Assembly: GCF_002234675.1 (NCBI RefSeq) | Contig: NC_019879.2 | Location: forward strand, 17,178,464-17,242,463 | Direction of reading: 5' to 3' | DNA from: Oryzias latipes | Taxonomy: Eukaryota; Chordata; Actinopteri; Beloniformes; Adrianichthyidae | DNA: 64,000 nt | Shown here: positions 45,701 through 64,000 of the stretch, piece by piece | Numbering within the stretch: position 1 is the first letter of the stretch | Layout of the letters: each line of letters starts with the position of its first letter | The notes under the pieces: model-generated | Database searches by the model: none | What the model was told of the DNA's origin: nothing | Seen by the model: only the letters and a program-made list of their open reading frames with translations | Made by a program: the position numbers and the translations under genes

Positions 45701-46568
45701 TAATTTCCTCTTGTTCCACTGGAAGGCCACATTCATTTCTTTTAATGTGTGTGGATGAATAATTCAGCGAGCTCTCAGCAGCCATATTAACGAGCAGAGC
45801 TGGGGATCAATTGACAGGAAATTGGGATAGAGCATTAGGAAGGGAAATTAAAAGTTTTAAGCTTAATTTTTTTATCAGTTTGAAAACTATGTAATGACTA
45901 TGACGTTACTTAAATGTTATTTTCCTTAATGACCCACTCTAATGTTTTTGGTGACTTGAACTTGTTTTGTGGCCTTTTTCTGATGATGGAAAAAAATTAA
46001 GATCGAAATTGCATTTCTGAGTATTTATTAATTCAGATTGTTTTGAAGTAGGAGCAGACGAAAACACACCATTTAAAAAAAGCATTTTAGATGTGAAATA
46101 AAAAATACGCTGGGCGGGCCACAAGCTCCCTGCACTGCTCTATTCTGATGCATCCACTTGCAGACAAATAGATCCATTTACGTCTTTGTTTTTCTTGGAT
46201 GAGCTGACATCTGGCTTCTGGATAGCTCTGATATTGATCACCTTTTTTGATGCACCAGTAATGTTAGGTTGGGGGTATGAGGGGCTTTAGTCTCCTTTTC
46301 AATTATTTTACCTTTAGCCCTCAAGACAGTTTCTTTGTTGAGTTTTTGACTTTTGACATTTATTTTTAGAATCTTTGCTTTAATGGAGAATCTGTGCAGG
46401 CAGGAGAACCTCTGTTAATGTTCCAAAGCGTTCTCAATCGCAGCAAAACCTTCATAATGTCATTATCTGTTTCCAGAGAACCAGGCTGAAGACAGAGAGA
46501 TGCTGTTCATCCTCCTGGAATCCAGCGCTCGCTTCCACACTAAATTCCTCCACACACTCCTGAAATAG
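39712..46568 (+). CDS. fbxo47: F-box only protein 47 (FBXO47), complete
   Basis: F-box protein, expected to be a SKP1-binding substrate adaptor. In mouse it is needed in meiotic germ cells for synapsis and telomere integrity. Exons: 39712-39883, 41233-41394, 41510-41586, 42099-42173, 42245-42353, 42604-42777, 42967-43116, 43279-43421, 43932-44088, 45523-45612 (candidate) and 46477-46568 (stop). All are GT-AG with consistent phases. The F-box starts at residue 44 (LPVEVLHIILDQLS) and runs into exon 2 (VFSMVSKEITKYVLDYIS). Segments matching the mammalian protein include YKRCTLLLPTKDRLK, TLIAGWDELESHRVFNCL, LLKPWPMVSQAHLL and VCEKDGYHMSW. The length is 466 aa with exon 10 or 436 aa without it; the mammalian form is about 452 aa. 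The start is MGKRIC because its context (A at -3, G at +4) is better than that of an ATG 51 bases upstream, which may be intronic. Confidence 0.95.
39884..41232 (+). other. fbxo47 intron 1
   Basis: Contains minus-strand repeat-family copy 3 (about 40110-40690). No coding exon was seen. Confidence 0.8.
40110..40690 (-). repeat. unclassified repeat family, copy 3
   Basis: Read on the minus strand it shares with copy 2 the ordered blocks TTTTCTAGG, TTTCTGCAGAGTGGCA, GAGTTGTGG, GTTGGCGTGG, GAGCTATCCAGCTGTACAG, GCATCAGAATGGAGCAG and ACAAGAACATGTTAAAAACA. It is uninterrupted, so it is the best guide to the family's intact structure. It lies in fbxo47 intron 1. Confidence 0.7.
44199..45489. mobile_element. 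non-autonomous hAT-like element in fbxo47 intron 9
   Basis: The left end CAGGGGTTGACATAGCC and the reverse complement of the right end CAGGGCTCGACATAGCC form a 17-base terminal inverted repeat with two differences. CTATA flanks both sides (44194-44198 and 45490-45494), part of a possible target duplication. GC-rich subterminal blocks include a CCGGGGG/CATG/CCCCC hairpin (about 44324-44343) of a type common in fish DNA transposons. No transposase frame is present. Its right edge is 33 nt upstream of the candidate exon at 45523. Confidence 0.8.
45523..45612 (+). CDS. fbxo47: candidate extra fbxo47 exon (90 bp, phase 1-1)
   Basis: Bounded by CAAGCAG and GTGAAT, 90 bases long and phase 1 at both ends, so it can be included or skipped without changing frame. 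The product VKEQLLCVCEEAQTCDIHS continues with LVTILAEALCS and joins exon 11 at GAG-AAC. Skipping it joins exon 9 directly to exon 11 (SIA-ENQAEDREM), which aligns more simply with the mammalian protein. The region before its acceptor is purine-rich, giving a weak acceptor. It may be alternative, lineage-specific or non-functional. Confidence 0.6.
45930..46290 (-). repeat. unclassified repeat family, copy 4 (partial)
   Basis: On the minus strand it shares AGAGCTATCCAG, CTGCAAGTGGATGCATCAGA, GGGAGCTTG and GTCTGCTCCT-type blocks with copies 2 and 3, at clearly greater divergence. It lies in the last intron of fbxo47. The upstream half of the family is missing. Confidence 0.6.
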
Positions 46569-46967
46569 GAATTATGCGCTTGAAAGCGCTGCAACATTTT
46601 ACAAAGCTGCCTAAATGAGCTGCCACTGACACTTTTCTATACAAAATCTATATGTTTTAAAGTTAAATTCTTTTTGAAAAGTAACTTTTATAAACAGTAT
46701 TTAATATTTATTGAGTGTTGACATGGAAATTATTTATTTAAAAAGTTATTTATTCTAATGTTTGATACTTTCCTGAGGAAATCTACCCGTGTTTAAGGGG
46801 TACTTTGCATTATTTATATAACTAACATTTTCTATTCTTTCTCAATGTACCTATGCTTGTTGTTGATTTTTTAAAGTTTTTACTGCACTCTTTCTTGTGC
46901 AAACAAGCTTTTATTGTCCAATCTTTTGCTTTGAAAGCATTTTCAAAAATGTTCTGGGGACAAAATG

Positions 46968-46973
46968 AATAAA
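46968..46973 (+). terminator. fbxo47 polyadenylation signal
   Basis: A canonical AATAAA lies 400 bases after the fbxo47 stop and is the first good plus-strand signal in its 3' UTR. Confidence 0.65.
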
Positions 46974-47258
46974 GCTGGTGTTACATGTCATGGAATAAAA
47001 AAAAAGCCATAAATACAAAATGAGTGAGTGTTACTGTACACAAATGTACACATGTATGTTCTACCTGGATGGTTTAGACATTTTACATTAGTAGAGCATC
47101 TATTAGAGGATCATTCGGAGAAATTACAGCTCCAGTAGATTTTCTTCAAAGTGTAGCAGGAACAGGAAACGCGGAGCTATCAAGCTTTAAGGCCTACGAC
47201 AGGATGTGGGAGGAGTTCTTGAAGCAAGGAGAGGCGATCCATCGTCAGGCAGGGTCAT

Positions 47259-50677
<3,419 letters not shown>

Positions 50678-53331
50678 TTTGACTGGCTATACCGCTGAAA
50701 TTCTCCACACATTACCCCATAGGTGGTCTGATTACTGGTAATCAAGCGTGTGAGATTTGCAGATTCCCATGAAAGCAAACATTAATGATAAAATATAGCT
50801 GTGAATAGCTCCCTGCAGCTACTGCTGTGAGTAGATGAGATGCTGCCTGGCCATCCCAGCTTGCGCCTGGTAATCCTATTAGGGCGAATTAAGCCCAGTG
50901 AACCACTGGGTGACCTGCTCACAGAGTATGGAGCTTCCCAGGCTCCTGATGCATTTGATTTATTAAACTCTAACGATTTCCCTCTTTTGGGAAAGACAAC
51001 TTTTTTTACACTTTTGAAAAAGGCAACAGTAGGCATAACTAGTTAGGTTGTTAACTTGTGTTTTTGCAGACCGTAGAACCGCTTAATTTTGTTAACGGAG
51101 AATGACTGCATGTTAAAAAGAAAAGGAATGCATGCACACAAGATTTAAATGTCAACTTTGTTTATTTAAATCTAATGAAACATATTTTAGCCCTCTAACT
51201 GAATCATAGGGAGATATTTGGATGAATTAAAGGGCCAAAATACAAGGAAATAAAAAAGATTTCTTTAAATTGTTTCCATATTTTATAATGTTTAGAGACT
51301 ACAGCTACATCTTTTGGTCAAATTTTGATCCATCTCGTTGAACCAAAAGAGAAAAAAGAAATGATCTCTGAGCGTTAAGTAACCTCGGTTTTAATGAGTT
51401 AAAAACTTCACCAAAAAAATACTTCAACAAATTTTCTTTATTTAAATCCTCAGCTTAAATTTTTGCTTCCCCAACTCAAAAACTGCAGCAAAACGAATTG
51501 AGCAACCACCAGAACAGTTCATCTTTATTTTGCAAATAAATATTCGCTGAATCTCCTTCTTACAGTGTGCAAGATGTACTACATCTCTTTGGAAATTATA
51601 AAAAAATAATGATACAAGAATCATAAGTTTACTTGTACTTTGTACAAAAGAACGTTCTAACATTGCTCAGCAGTAGAACATGCCAAACGAACAGCATCTG
51701 AAAATCTCAGTATTTTGTAAAGGGGGTGGTGACAGGGAGCATGAGTGGAAAAGTTTGGGTTTTGTGTGCGTGCACCGTTCCCATTCCTGAAGCTTAGACG
51801 AGGTCTGAATTGAGCCCCGAGCTCCAGTTTGCGACATGTCGGCCGTCGCTCTCATACAATCGGAAGAATGGCTAGGTCCTGTGACTGCACTGAAACTCAC
51901 AAACGTGTCTTGCATGGAAAGAGACGTTAAGGCATTGTGTGTCTTTGCGTGTGTGTAAATAACGGCTGATGTTAAAACGGCGTGTGATAAGTAATGATGC
52001 TGTTGTTTTTTTTTTTTTTTGTTTTTTTTTACATTTTTTTGTCAGCTTCCTCTTTACAATCCTCACAACTTTAGGCTTACACTAAGCTACTTCTGTTTTT
52101 CTCAGGCAGCTAACCTTTTTCATCTTGGACTAGACTAAATTCTGCACTACTGTGTATTTACCACAGAAGGAATGATGAAGAATCTTTAAAACACCCATGA
52201 CATAAAGCAGACACAAGCAGTTTTCATTTCAAACCGTACTTATATATGCTGGCTGCCCATGTGTCATGTGACCACAGTGCACAAACCGCTAAGATCTCTC
52301 ACGGTCTGTACACTTTTCCTGGTTTTTTCCAGGGCCTCATCCCGCATCCTGTCAGCCGGTGCTTCTGTTAGTGTATGTCCAGGTATGAACAAATGATGCC
52401 TCCAAACACTAGAAAATATCTCCCATTTCTATCTAAAAATCAGTGAACATTCATTTATAAAGACAGTGGAGATTGTGCCTTTTTTTTGTTTTGTTTTTTT
52501 GCCCCTGGCTATGTTTGACATTCGTAGTTAATACAGAAGAAGGAACCAGGCGGATTCCACATCTGTGAGCACGCCGTCTGACTTGTATGGTGGTTTGTCA
52601 TTCATCTTTCTTTACTGAGGTGACTGCATAATACTGTATTGCTAATTATGACAACATAAAAGAATATCCTAAATAATATCCAGATTTACAAGGGCTTTCA
52701 CATACAGAACTGCACATATATATTCATATTAGATTTTTATAACTTTAATTGTCTATACACTTAAACATTCATTGAATCTGCCTAACTTTCGTCTTTCTTC
52801 AAGTAATATTGTACCATTTTTCTGGAGAGTGCTAAAGCAATATATAAATAAACTATCAGGATAAACTATTAAACGCAAAATAATAAAATATTTCAGCATA
52901 TTTAATTTTTAAGGACTAACTGTTATAAATTGCACACTTGATAGCAGCTACATGAGCACATAATTCTGAGCAAAAGAAAAAAAAAATCCAAAGAGTCAGT
53001 GGATTACATTTGCAAGTCTTCGTTTCTAGATATTGTTGCTCCACTCAAAAGGTACTCTTGTTTCAACAAGGCATTACATTCCCCTAAGTGAGGGCCTGGG
53101 CTTGCCTGTGAGGTCTTGCAGAGTCTGGTAGAGCCAGGCGTACAGGTGTAAGGGGGGGTGTACAAAATGAGTGGGAGGCCGAGGAGAGGTCTGTTGGAGT
53201 TTCTGTCCGATGACCTCCTGCATGAGGACTTAAGACCCAGGCACAGGCTGTAGGCTGTGGCCGCACGGCTTAGACTTCGCTTCCATCTGCTCCGTCGTCG
53301 CGCCCATCCCAGGCTGTGTTCAAGAGCGTCC
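50678..53331 (-). other. epha6 3' UTR and epha6-arl6 intergenic space
   Basis: Most of this interval is likely epha6 3' UTR followed by the arl6 promoter. Candidate minus-strand AATAAA signals occur as TTTATT near 51435 and 51520. A GC-richer block at 53080-53331 just after the epha6 stop contains a 111-codon overlapping frame, treated separately. No other gene was recognised. Confidence 0.5.
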
Positions 53332-58778
<5,447 letters not shown>

Positions 58779-59873
58779 CTGCAGGCACAAGAACCATAAT
58801 GCAGTCATTAAATGGATTATAAAGTGATACACATTCATTCAGTTATTGCGTTTGCAACAATAATAAAGCATAAGACAATAGAGAAGAAAACTAAATAGAG
58901 GAAGATTTATAATTATAAAACTATCATATAAAGATAACGTTATAATCTCTGATGATCAACAAAGACAACATCTACAGCTGGGGAGATGGCTGCCTGTGGC
59001 GCACACACAAATATGTCTGAGCACAAAAAGTCAAGTATACAGGAGAGAAAATGTGTCTATGCGTGGGTAGAATAGTCAGAATAGTCAGTTTGGAGAAAGG
59101 AAAATGTCAGACAGACCAAGGAGCCCCAGATTGTTGGGAGCTGATTGAAACATCAAGTGAAGATGCTTGTTTCATCAAAGCTTTCCTCTTCAGCATGTCA
59201 AACCTGCCACATGAGGCCTGCCTGATTCACATTCAGATACAAAGATAGCAACAAGTGACGATTTTCCTGTAGATGATCCATCTGTTGTTACAGATTATCA
59301 GCCAAGAGTTTGGTTTTCAGATCAACTAAATAGAATTTTTGCTTCCTTTTTCTGTTTGATGCTGCTTTAATTCAAATATTTAATTTATTGGATTTAAATA
59401 GATGTTTTCATTGATTATTCATTGAACTGGGATGGATGTTGTCTTCATTTTGATGCTGCTTAAAAGAAATTGGTACACTTTGAGAAATTCCTTCTTACGT
59501 TTGTCGAACAGAACGAAAAAAGACATAAAAACGTTCAGGAGTTAAGGATCTGTGGAATGGAAATGCCATTAGGTATTTTAAATGGACAGAGAGGTTGTAA
59601 ATGTTTCTAATGATTGTTACAATTATATTAAAGATTAAAATTTAAAAGAGGAAATTTATAGCGGTTTTATTTTCCACAATACAAGCAAAAGAATAAGATG
59701 GAAAAAAACAGAAACGTTTTACGCAAGAATTTTTTTTGTTCAGTATGTGAATCACTTGTTTTGTGATGCCATGATATAAAGTAAGGGTCTGCAACGTGAG
59801 GCTTTGGAGCCACATGTGGGTCTTCTTACCCTCCATTGAGGCTCTCTGTTTTTTTGTTTTTTTTAAAAGGCTA

Positions 59874-61310
59874 GCTAACCAGCTGCAATATATCTATAAA
59901 TGGATCCATCCGAGTCAGTCAGACATCCTCTGGTTAGATAGTGAAAAAGAATTGTGCAAAGAACTCCAAATCTCAGACATCCCATTTCTAAGTCAATCTA
60001 TCAAGAGTCATCCATGTTATTAAGTAATAACAATAGCTTATACTCCTAATGCCTGGTGGAAATTTTATGAAATTATAAACTCAAATCTATCTGTATCTTA
60101 TTCTACACCAATTGGGAATAATCCAGATTTTTTTAAGCAATAAAAAAAACAATCAATCTACACACCTGGGCTAACAAGGGTATTACACATCTCAAACATT
60201 TTTAATTCCAGTGGTCCAAAACCATTTTCTTATTTTATCAAGGAATACGGCATCAGGAACAATTTTTAGAATATCTACAACTTAAATCTTCAATCGAAGC
60301 TAAAATCTCTGCGACTACAATAAATCTAGATTTCCCACCTGCAGTAACAGATTTAATAAAAATAACCTCAAGAAGGAAACTTCTCTCAAAAATATATAAA
60401 ATAATCATATTCTCAAATGAGTCTTTATCACTTCCCAAAACAAAGTGGGAAAACGATCTTTCTACTGCTGGTAACATTGAGTTCTGGGCTCAAATATGTA
60501 CAAACGTCCATATTATGACAAAAAAACACTAATTTACAACTCATACAATACAAAACCCTCCATAGAATTCACTCCACAAGAGAGAAAATGTCAAGAATGG
60601 GATTTGATTCAGAGATCTGCCCATTTTGCATTCAAAATATCCCTAACACATATAAACACACATCTTGGGACTGTACACCCCTTAAAGAATTTTGGGAAGA
60701 AATTACCCAAACTTTATCTACTTTCTTGTCCTGCCTCATCCTTTAACACCTTCACTGTGTCTTTTAGAAGACCTTTCAGAACTATCACATTTGAATATTG
60801 ACCCGTCTAAGAATACATTTATTCTTGTAGCATTAACAATTGCTAAAAACAAGCTTCATGAGATGGAAATCAAAGAACACTAAAAACCCTTTCCATATGG
60901 AAAAATGTGTTTCTTGAATACATTTCTTTAGCCAGTTCATTACCTTCTCCCACCGACACGACTGAACCACTATCTGTATGGTCAGCTTTCATTGAGTTCC
61001 TAAACAAACATGTATCCCTAAATATGTATAGTTAGCAGAATGCATGATGGTTAGTTCAAGCTTGTGGAGGAAATTCACTCTCATTGTCCTTATATCAAAC
61101 ACACACACACACACACGCACGCACATGCACACACACTTTTTCTTATTTTATTTTTATTTCATTTTCTTTTTTTGTTTTTTTCTTTTTTTTACCTCCTGTT
61201 TTTGTGTGTTAGTATTGGTAGTTGTCTTTGTTTGTCAAATCTGTTTTTCCAGTGAATTTTCATTTGTTTGCTGTTGCCTTTGTTTTTTTGTTGTCTAACT
61301 TAAATAATAA
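59874..61310 (+). mobile_element. 5'-truncated L1-type LINE with target-site duplication
   Basis: Broken frames give WLDSEKELCKELQISDIPFL, SQSIKSHPCY, then YTPNAWWKFYEIINS, the C-terminal region of fish L1 ORF2. A 3' UTR follows with a CA/CG microsatellite (61099-61136) and an A-rich end. The 9-mer AAAAGGCTA occurs immediately before (59865-59873) and immediately after (61311-61319), a good target-site duplication. Many in-frame stops show it is dead. Confidence 0.8.
61099..61136 (+). repeat. CA-rich microsatellite in the L1 3' UTR
   Basis: AC dinucleotides with a few GC interruptions, directly visible. Confidence 0.9.
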
Positions 61311-61672
61311 AAAAGGCTAACAATTTGAATAAATAATGTTTTTTGTTTTTATTTTAGTTAAATCGTTTTTTGTTAGGTTTTACCATTTGTCATATTAGAT
61401 CTTTAACATGTCTGATAAATGAGTAAAATGATGTTAAAAGTTTTAATCTATTGTAAGAATTTTTTAAAGCTGGGTTTTCTGCTGTAAAACAATAATAAAA
61501 AATGGATTCTGCACTAATGTTGTCACATTCAACAGTAAAAGAAAAAAACGGATGATGGTGCACTAAAGTTGTAATGATAGAAAATGTCATGTTTGACTTT
61601 TTTCCATTTTTAATTTAAGTTAATCTTCTGTAGCAGGAGGATCTGATTTGGCACAGGATGTATTTTATTTAA

Positions 61673-61877
61673 CCCTTGTTCTATCCTTGGCACTTTAACG
61701 TTGGGAGTTGGGTCATCTAGACCCACTAGACGGTGTGCTGAGCCTTTTTTCTTCAATGATTTGTGATCTTCACTGGTATCCATGGATTTCATGAAATCTT
61801 TCCACCTTTATCCACCTTTGTCATGGTAGGGAGAACACGTCAATGTAAGGGTGGGGTCATCTAAGGTAGCACAAGGG
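61673..61877. mobile_element. 205-bp piggyBac-type MITE, copy 2
   Basis: The ends are CCCTTGTTCTATCC and GGTAGCACAAGGG, flanked by perfect TTAA at 61669-61672 and 61878-61881. This is the TTAA duplication typical of piggyBac elements. It is exactly as long as copy 1 and reads in the opposite orientation. It lies inside the decayed hAT. Confidence 0.9.
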
Positions 61878-63634
61878 TTAAAAAGGAACAAGTATATACT
61901 GCTGGCAAAAGTAAAGACATTCAAATAGTTGTATGTATATAAAAATCTTAAGTCCTGTAATTTAATTATTGTAAATATTTGAAGGCAATATTTGATAAAT
62001 GGCCACAAAAACATAAATAAAGTGTATTTTTCTAAAATGGTGAGGCTGAACTTAGTGGCTCTTGCTAGGTTTTGGCCAGTAAGAAACTGGACTCTTAGTA
62101 TTAAAATGTTGCAGGTCTTTGATAAAGGGTACAATTAATGTAAAGTGTAATGATATAGTCACATTTTACAAACAATTTACACAAACGTAAAAAAAAAAAA
62201 ACCTGTAAAAACAATGATTACATTTATAGGACTTAATGCTTTTTTAGAGCTTCTACCATAATATTTTAAGGAACAGATGGTGTGAGAAAACCCACTTTTA
62301 TTCCATCTTTCCTACAGTTTCTGAGACCGTACCAGATGGTTCCACAAAGTCAGACATAAGGTGATATGTCTAAAATAAAAAGTTTTTTGGGATGTTTGGA
62401 TAAAAAGTATTTGAATAAAAAAAGATACCTGAATGTTTTTTTTATTTTCTACATTACACTTTGTCTTACTGACATTTTTTTTAAACACATCAGACTGGTT
62501 TAAGGACAATGTTCACCTTCAATAGTCACAAAAATGTGTCACCACAACTTTAAAGGATAAAAACGACGTCTGGTTCATTCAATGCTCCAGGGTGTTGATT
62601 TCCTCACAGTTTTCTTTGACCAAATCCAAAATCAATTTTATTCCTAAAGTCTTTTAATTTCTAACATCTGGTACTGTCCAAAACACAACATAATTATAAA
62701 AACAGATGGCGCGAGTGCGGTGGCTCGAGCAGCGATGTTTCCATGCTCCGGTAGACTGACACATCCACGTCTTCTTCCAATTCATGTTCTCAGCGTGTAA
62801 TTATTTTTACTTAGAAGGACTCATTTTAATGTTTGGAAACAGGCAAATGGACATTCAGTGTGGCGATGAATCTCCATCCTTTTCCTTTTCCATGTAACGT
62901 GGCACTCACACAGACATGAAATGATTTGATCAAGCTCGGCTTTCCCTGAGTTAATTGGAGGGATCCGAAAACAACGTGCAGCTCTGTTGTGCAGCACTTG
63001 AGCAGAAACAAACCCACCTGTTTACCACAAACTAATGTGTCACCTGCTCTTTTCTTTTTTTTTTGCAGTACAGGTATGGCAGTCAGTCACACCACAATAG
63101 TTTCCATAATTAGTCTCTGAAGAGCAACAACAGATGGAGAGAGCGATAGATTAAAATTGAAGAAAAGACAAACGGGGAAGGCAGGCTGGGAGAAGATTCT
63201 CAGAATAAACACAGTATGAAGCCCAACTGTCAAACACACATGGCTTTTGATTGCTTGATTTGATGTGTACACAAACACACTGTGCACATGCGTGTGTGTT
63301 CCTCAAGCAGCAAAGAGAAACAGTTTTCTCCAATATTTTATTTTCCTGTTTTTAAAAAAAAATCTGTCTGCTTCTTTTAAGCAACTTTGGCTACATTGAA
63401 ATATATAAATACGTATATTTAAACTTAATTCCAGTCTTTTTAAATTATTTCTTTTTATCGACCGAAACATCCAAGTCCCTGAGTGACCGCCAGTACAAGT
63501 ATGAATACATTTAGCTGTGGTTAATTTTACACTGACTGCTTTCAGATACAATAGATATTCGGAAAAGCAAGTAAAGAGTTTAGAATAGAACCACAGCTGT
63601 GTTTGTGGCCACGCTTCATATTCCCTGTCCTGTT

Positions 63635-63835
63635 CCTGTGAAGGGTCGCCAGGGGTGCTCCTCTTCAAGTGTCCATTTCTGTGGAGGTTCGTCGGGGCCG
63701 CCCCTTCTTTAAGTGTCTATTCCTGAGAAAGGTTGCCGTTGTCCCTGAGGATGACTGCTGTTCATTCCTCCTTGGCCATGTTTCATGGTCTAGAGGAGGG
63801 TCACTGGGGCCTCTCCCCTTCATGATTCTTGTCCC
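63635..63835 (+). repeat. degenerate tandem repeat, period about 43-45 bp
   Basis: Successive diverged units start CCTGTGAAGGGTCGCC (63635), CTGTGGAGGTTCGTCG (about 63679) and CCTGAGAAAGGTTGCC (63722). The first two share CTTCAAGTGTCCATT / CTTTAAGTGTCTATT. Later units (GAGGAGGGTCACTGGGG) are weaker, and similar words resume after MITE copy 3. Confidence 0.6.
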
Positions 63836-63839
63836 ATAA

Positions 63840-63957
63840 GCCTTGTGCTATCCTAGGCACTTTACCATTGGGAGTTGGGTCATCTAGACCCACTAGACAG
63901 TGCGCTGAACCTTTTTTCTTCAATGATTTGTGATCTTCTTTAAGATAGCACAAGGGT
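63840..63957. mobile_element. internally deleted piggyBac-type MITE, copy 3
   Basis: It begins CCTTGTGCTATCC and ends GATAGCACAAGGG, matching copies 1 and 2 over both outer parts. About 87 internal bases, from the GTGATCTTC segment onward, are missing. Flanks ATAA and TTAC are decayed TTAA. Total length is 118 bp. Confidence 0.85.
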
Positions 63958-64000
63958 TACGAGAGTCATTGGGACTTCCTGAGGAGGGATTCTCTGATTC

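Larger units (their letters stand above)
59782..62121. mobile_element. decayed hAT element containing an L1 and a MITE
   Basis: The left end reads TAAGGGTCTGCAACGTGAGG followed by CTTTGGAGCCACATGTGGG. The right end reads GGCTCTTGCTAGGTTTTGGC, then CAGTAAGAAACTGGAC and GTTGCAGGTCTTTG. These resemble the two ends of a fish hAT with terminus CAGGGGTCTGCAAC, decayed mainly by transitions. Between them lie an L1 (59874-61310) and MITE copy 2 (61673-61877). No transposase frame remains. The boundaries depend on accepting a weak right terminus. Confidence 0.5.
58779..64000 (-). other. epha6 intron extending to the window edge
   Basis: No further EPH kinase, transmembrane or ectodomain exon was found from 58779 to 64000, so an intron of at least 5.2 kb starts here. 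It holds the composite hAT/L1/MITE, a truncated MITE and a degenerate tandem repeat. The rest (about 62120-63630) shows no feature I can support. Confidence 0.65.

Noticed and set aside
58779-64000. Additional upstream epha6 kinase exons
   Set aside because: No frame encodes the expected glycine-rich loop or VAIK-type lysine segment; the intron continues to the window edge.

Overview
This window is vertebrate genomic DNA, almost certainly from a teleost fish and probably a percomorph. The evidence is multi-exon genes with GT-AG introns, proteins that match vertebrate families end to end, short introns, and fish-type mobile elements (L2, CR1/Rex-like and L1 LINEs, hAT elements, a TTAA-flanked MITE, a Tc1-type miniature element). 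No bacterial operon, CRISPR array, phage or viral gene was seen. Species cannot be fixed from sequence alone.

Layout. Positions 1-23,500 hold no supportable gene. They contain an L2 LINE (about 3.37-4.39 kb), a CR1/Rex-like LINE on the minus strand (about 10.56-11.96 kb), a near-perfect inverted repeat (15.36-15.63 kb), two copies of an unclassified repeat family (about 13.2 and 16.1 kb), another LINE tail (about 17.9-18.8 kb), and perhaps a long 3' UTR of the next gene. From 23,506 to 29,863 (minus) lies a complete eight-coding-exon high-affinity choline transporter, slc5a7 (590 aa). A claudin-14-like gene (minus, two coding exons, 250 aa) lies at 34,517-36,156. fbxo47 (plus) runs from 39,712 to 46,568. 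arl6 (minus, 186 aa) lies at 47,259-50,677. The 3' half of epha6 (minus; kinase C-terminal part, SAM domain and tail) lies at 53,332-58,778, and its upstream exons are beyond the right edge.

Relations. The five genes have unrelated roles: cholinergic choline uptake, tight junctions, meiotic F-box protein, ciliary BBSome GTPase, ephrin receptor. epha6 and arl6 are in tandem on one strand, as in mammals. fbxo47 and arl6 converge tail to tail. The claudin and fbxo47 are divergent.

The most unusual features are mobile-element architecture rather than a new gene system. Three DNA elements in three genes (a hAT in slc5a7, a hAT in fbxo47, a TTAA MITE in epha6) each end only about 22-33 nt from an exon edge. 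In fbxo47 the hAT separates a 90-bp, phase-symmetric candidate exon from the nearest upstream pyrimidine tract. A decayed hAT in the epha6 intron contains both an L1 and a MITE. An unclassified repeat family of about 600 bp is present in four copies, two of them split by further insertions.
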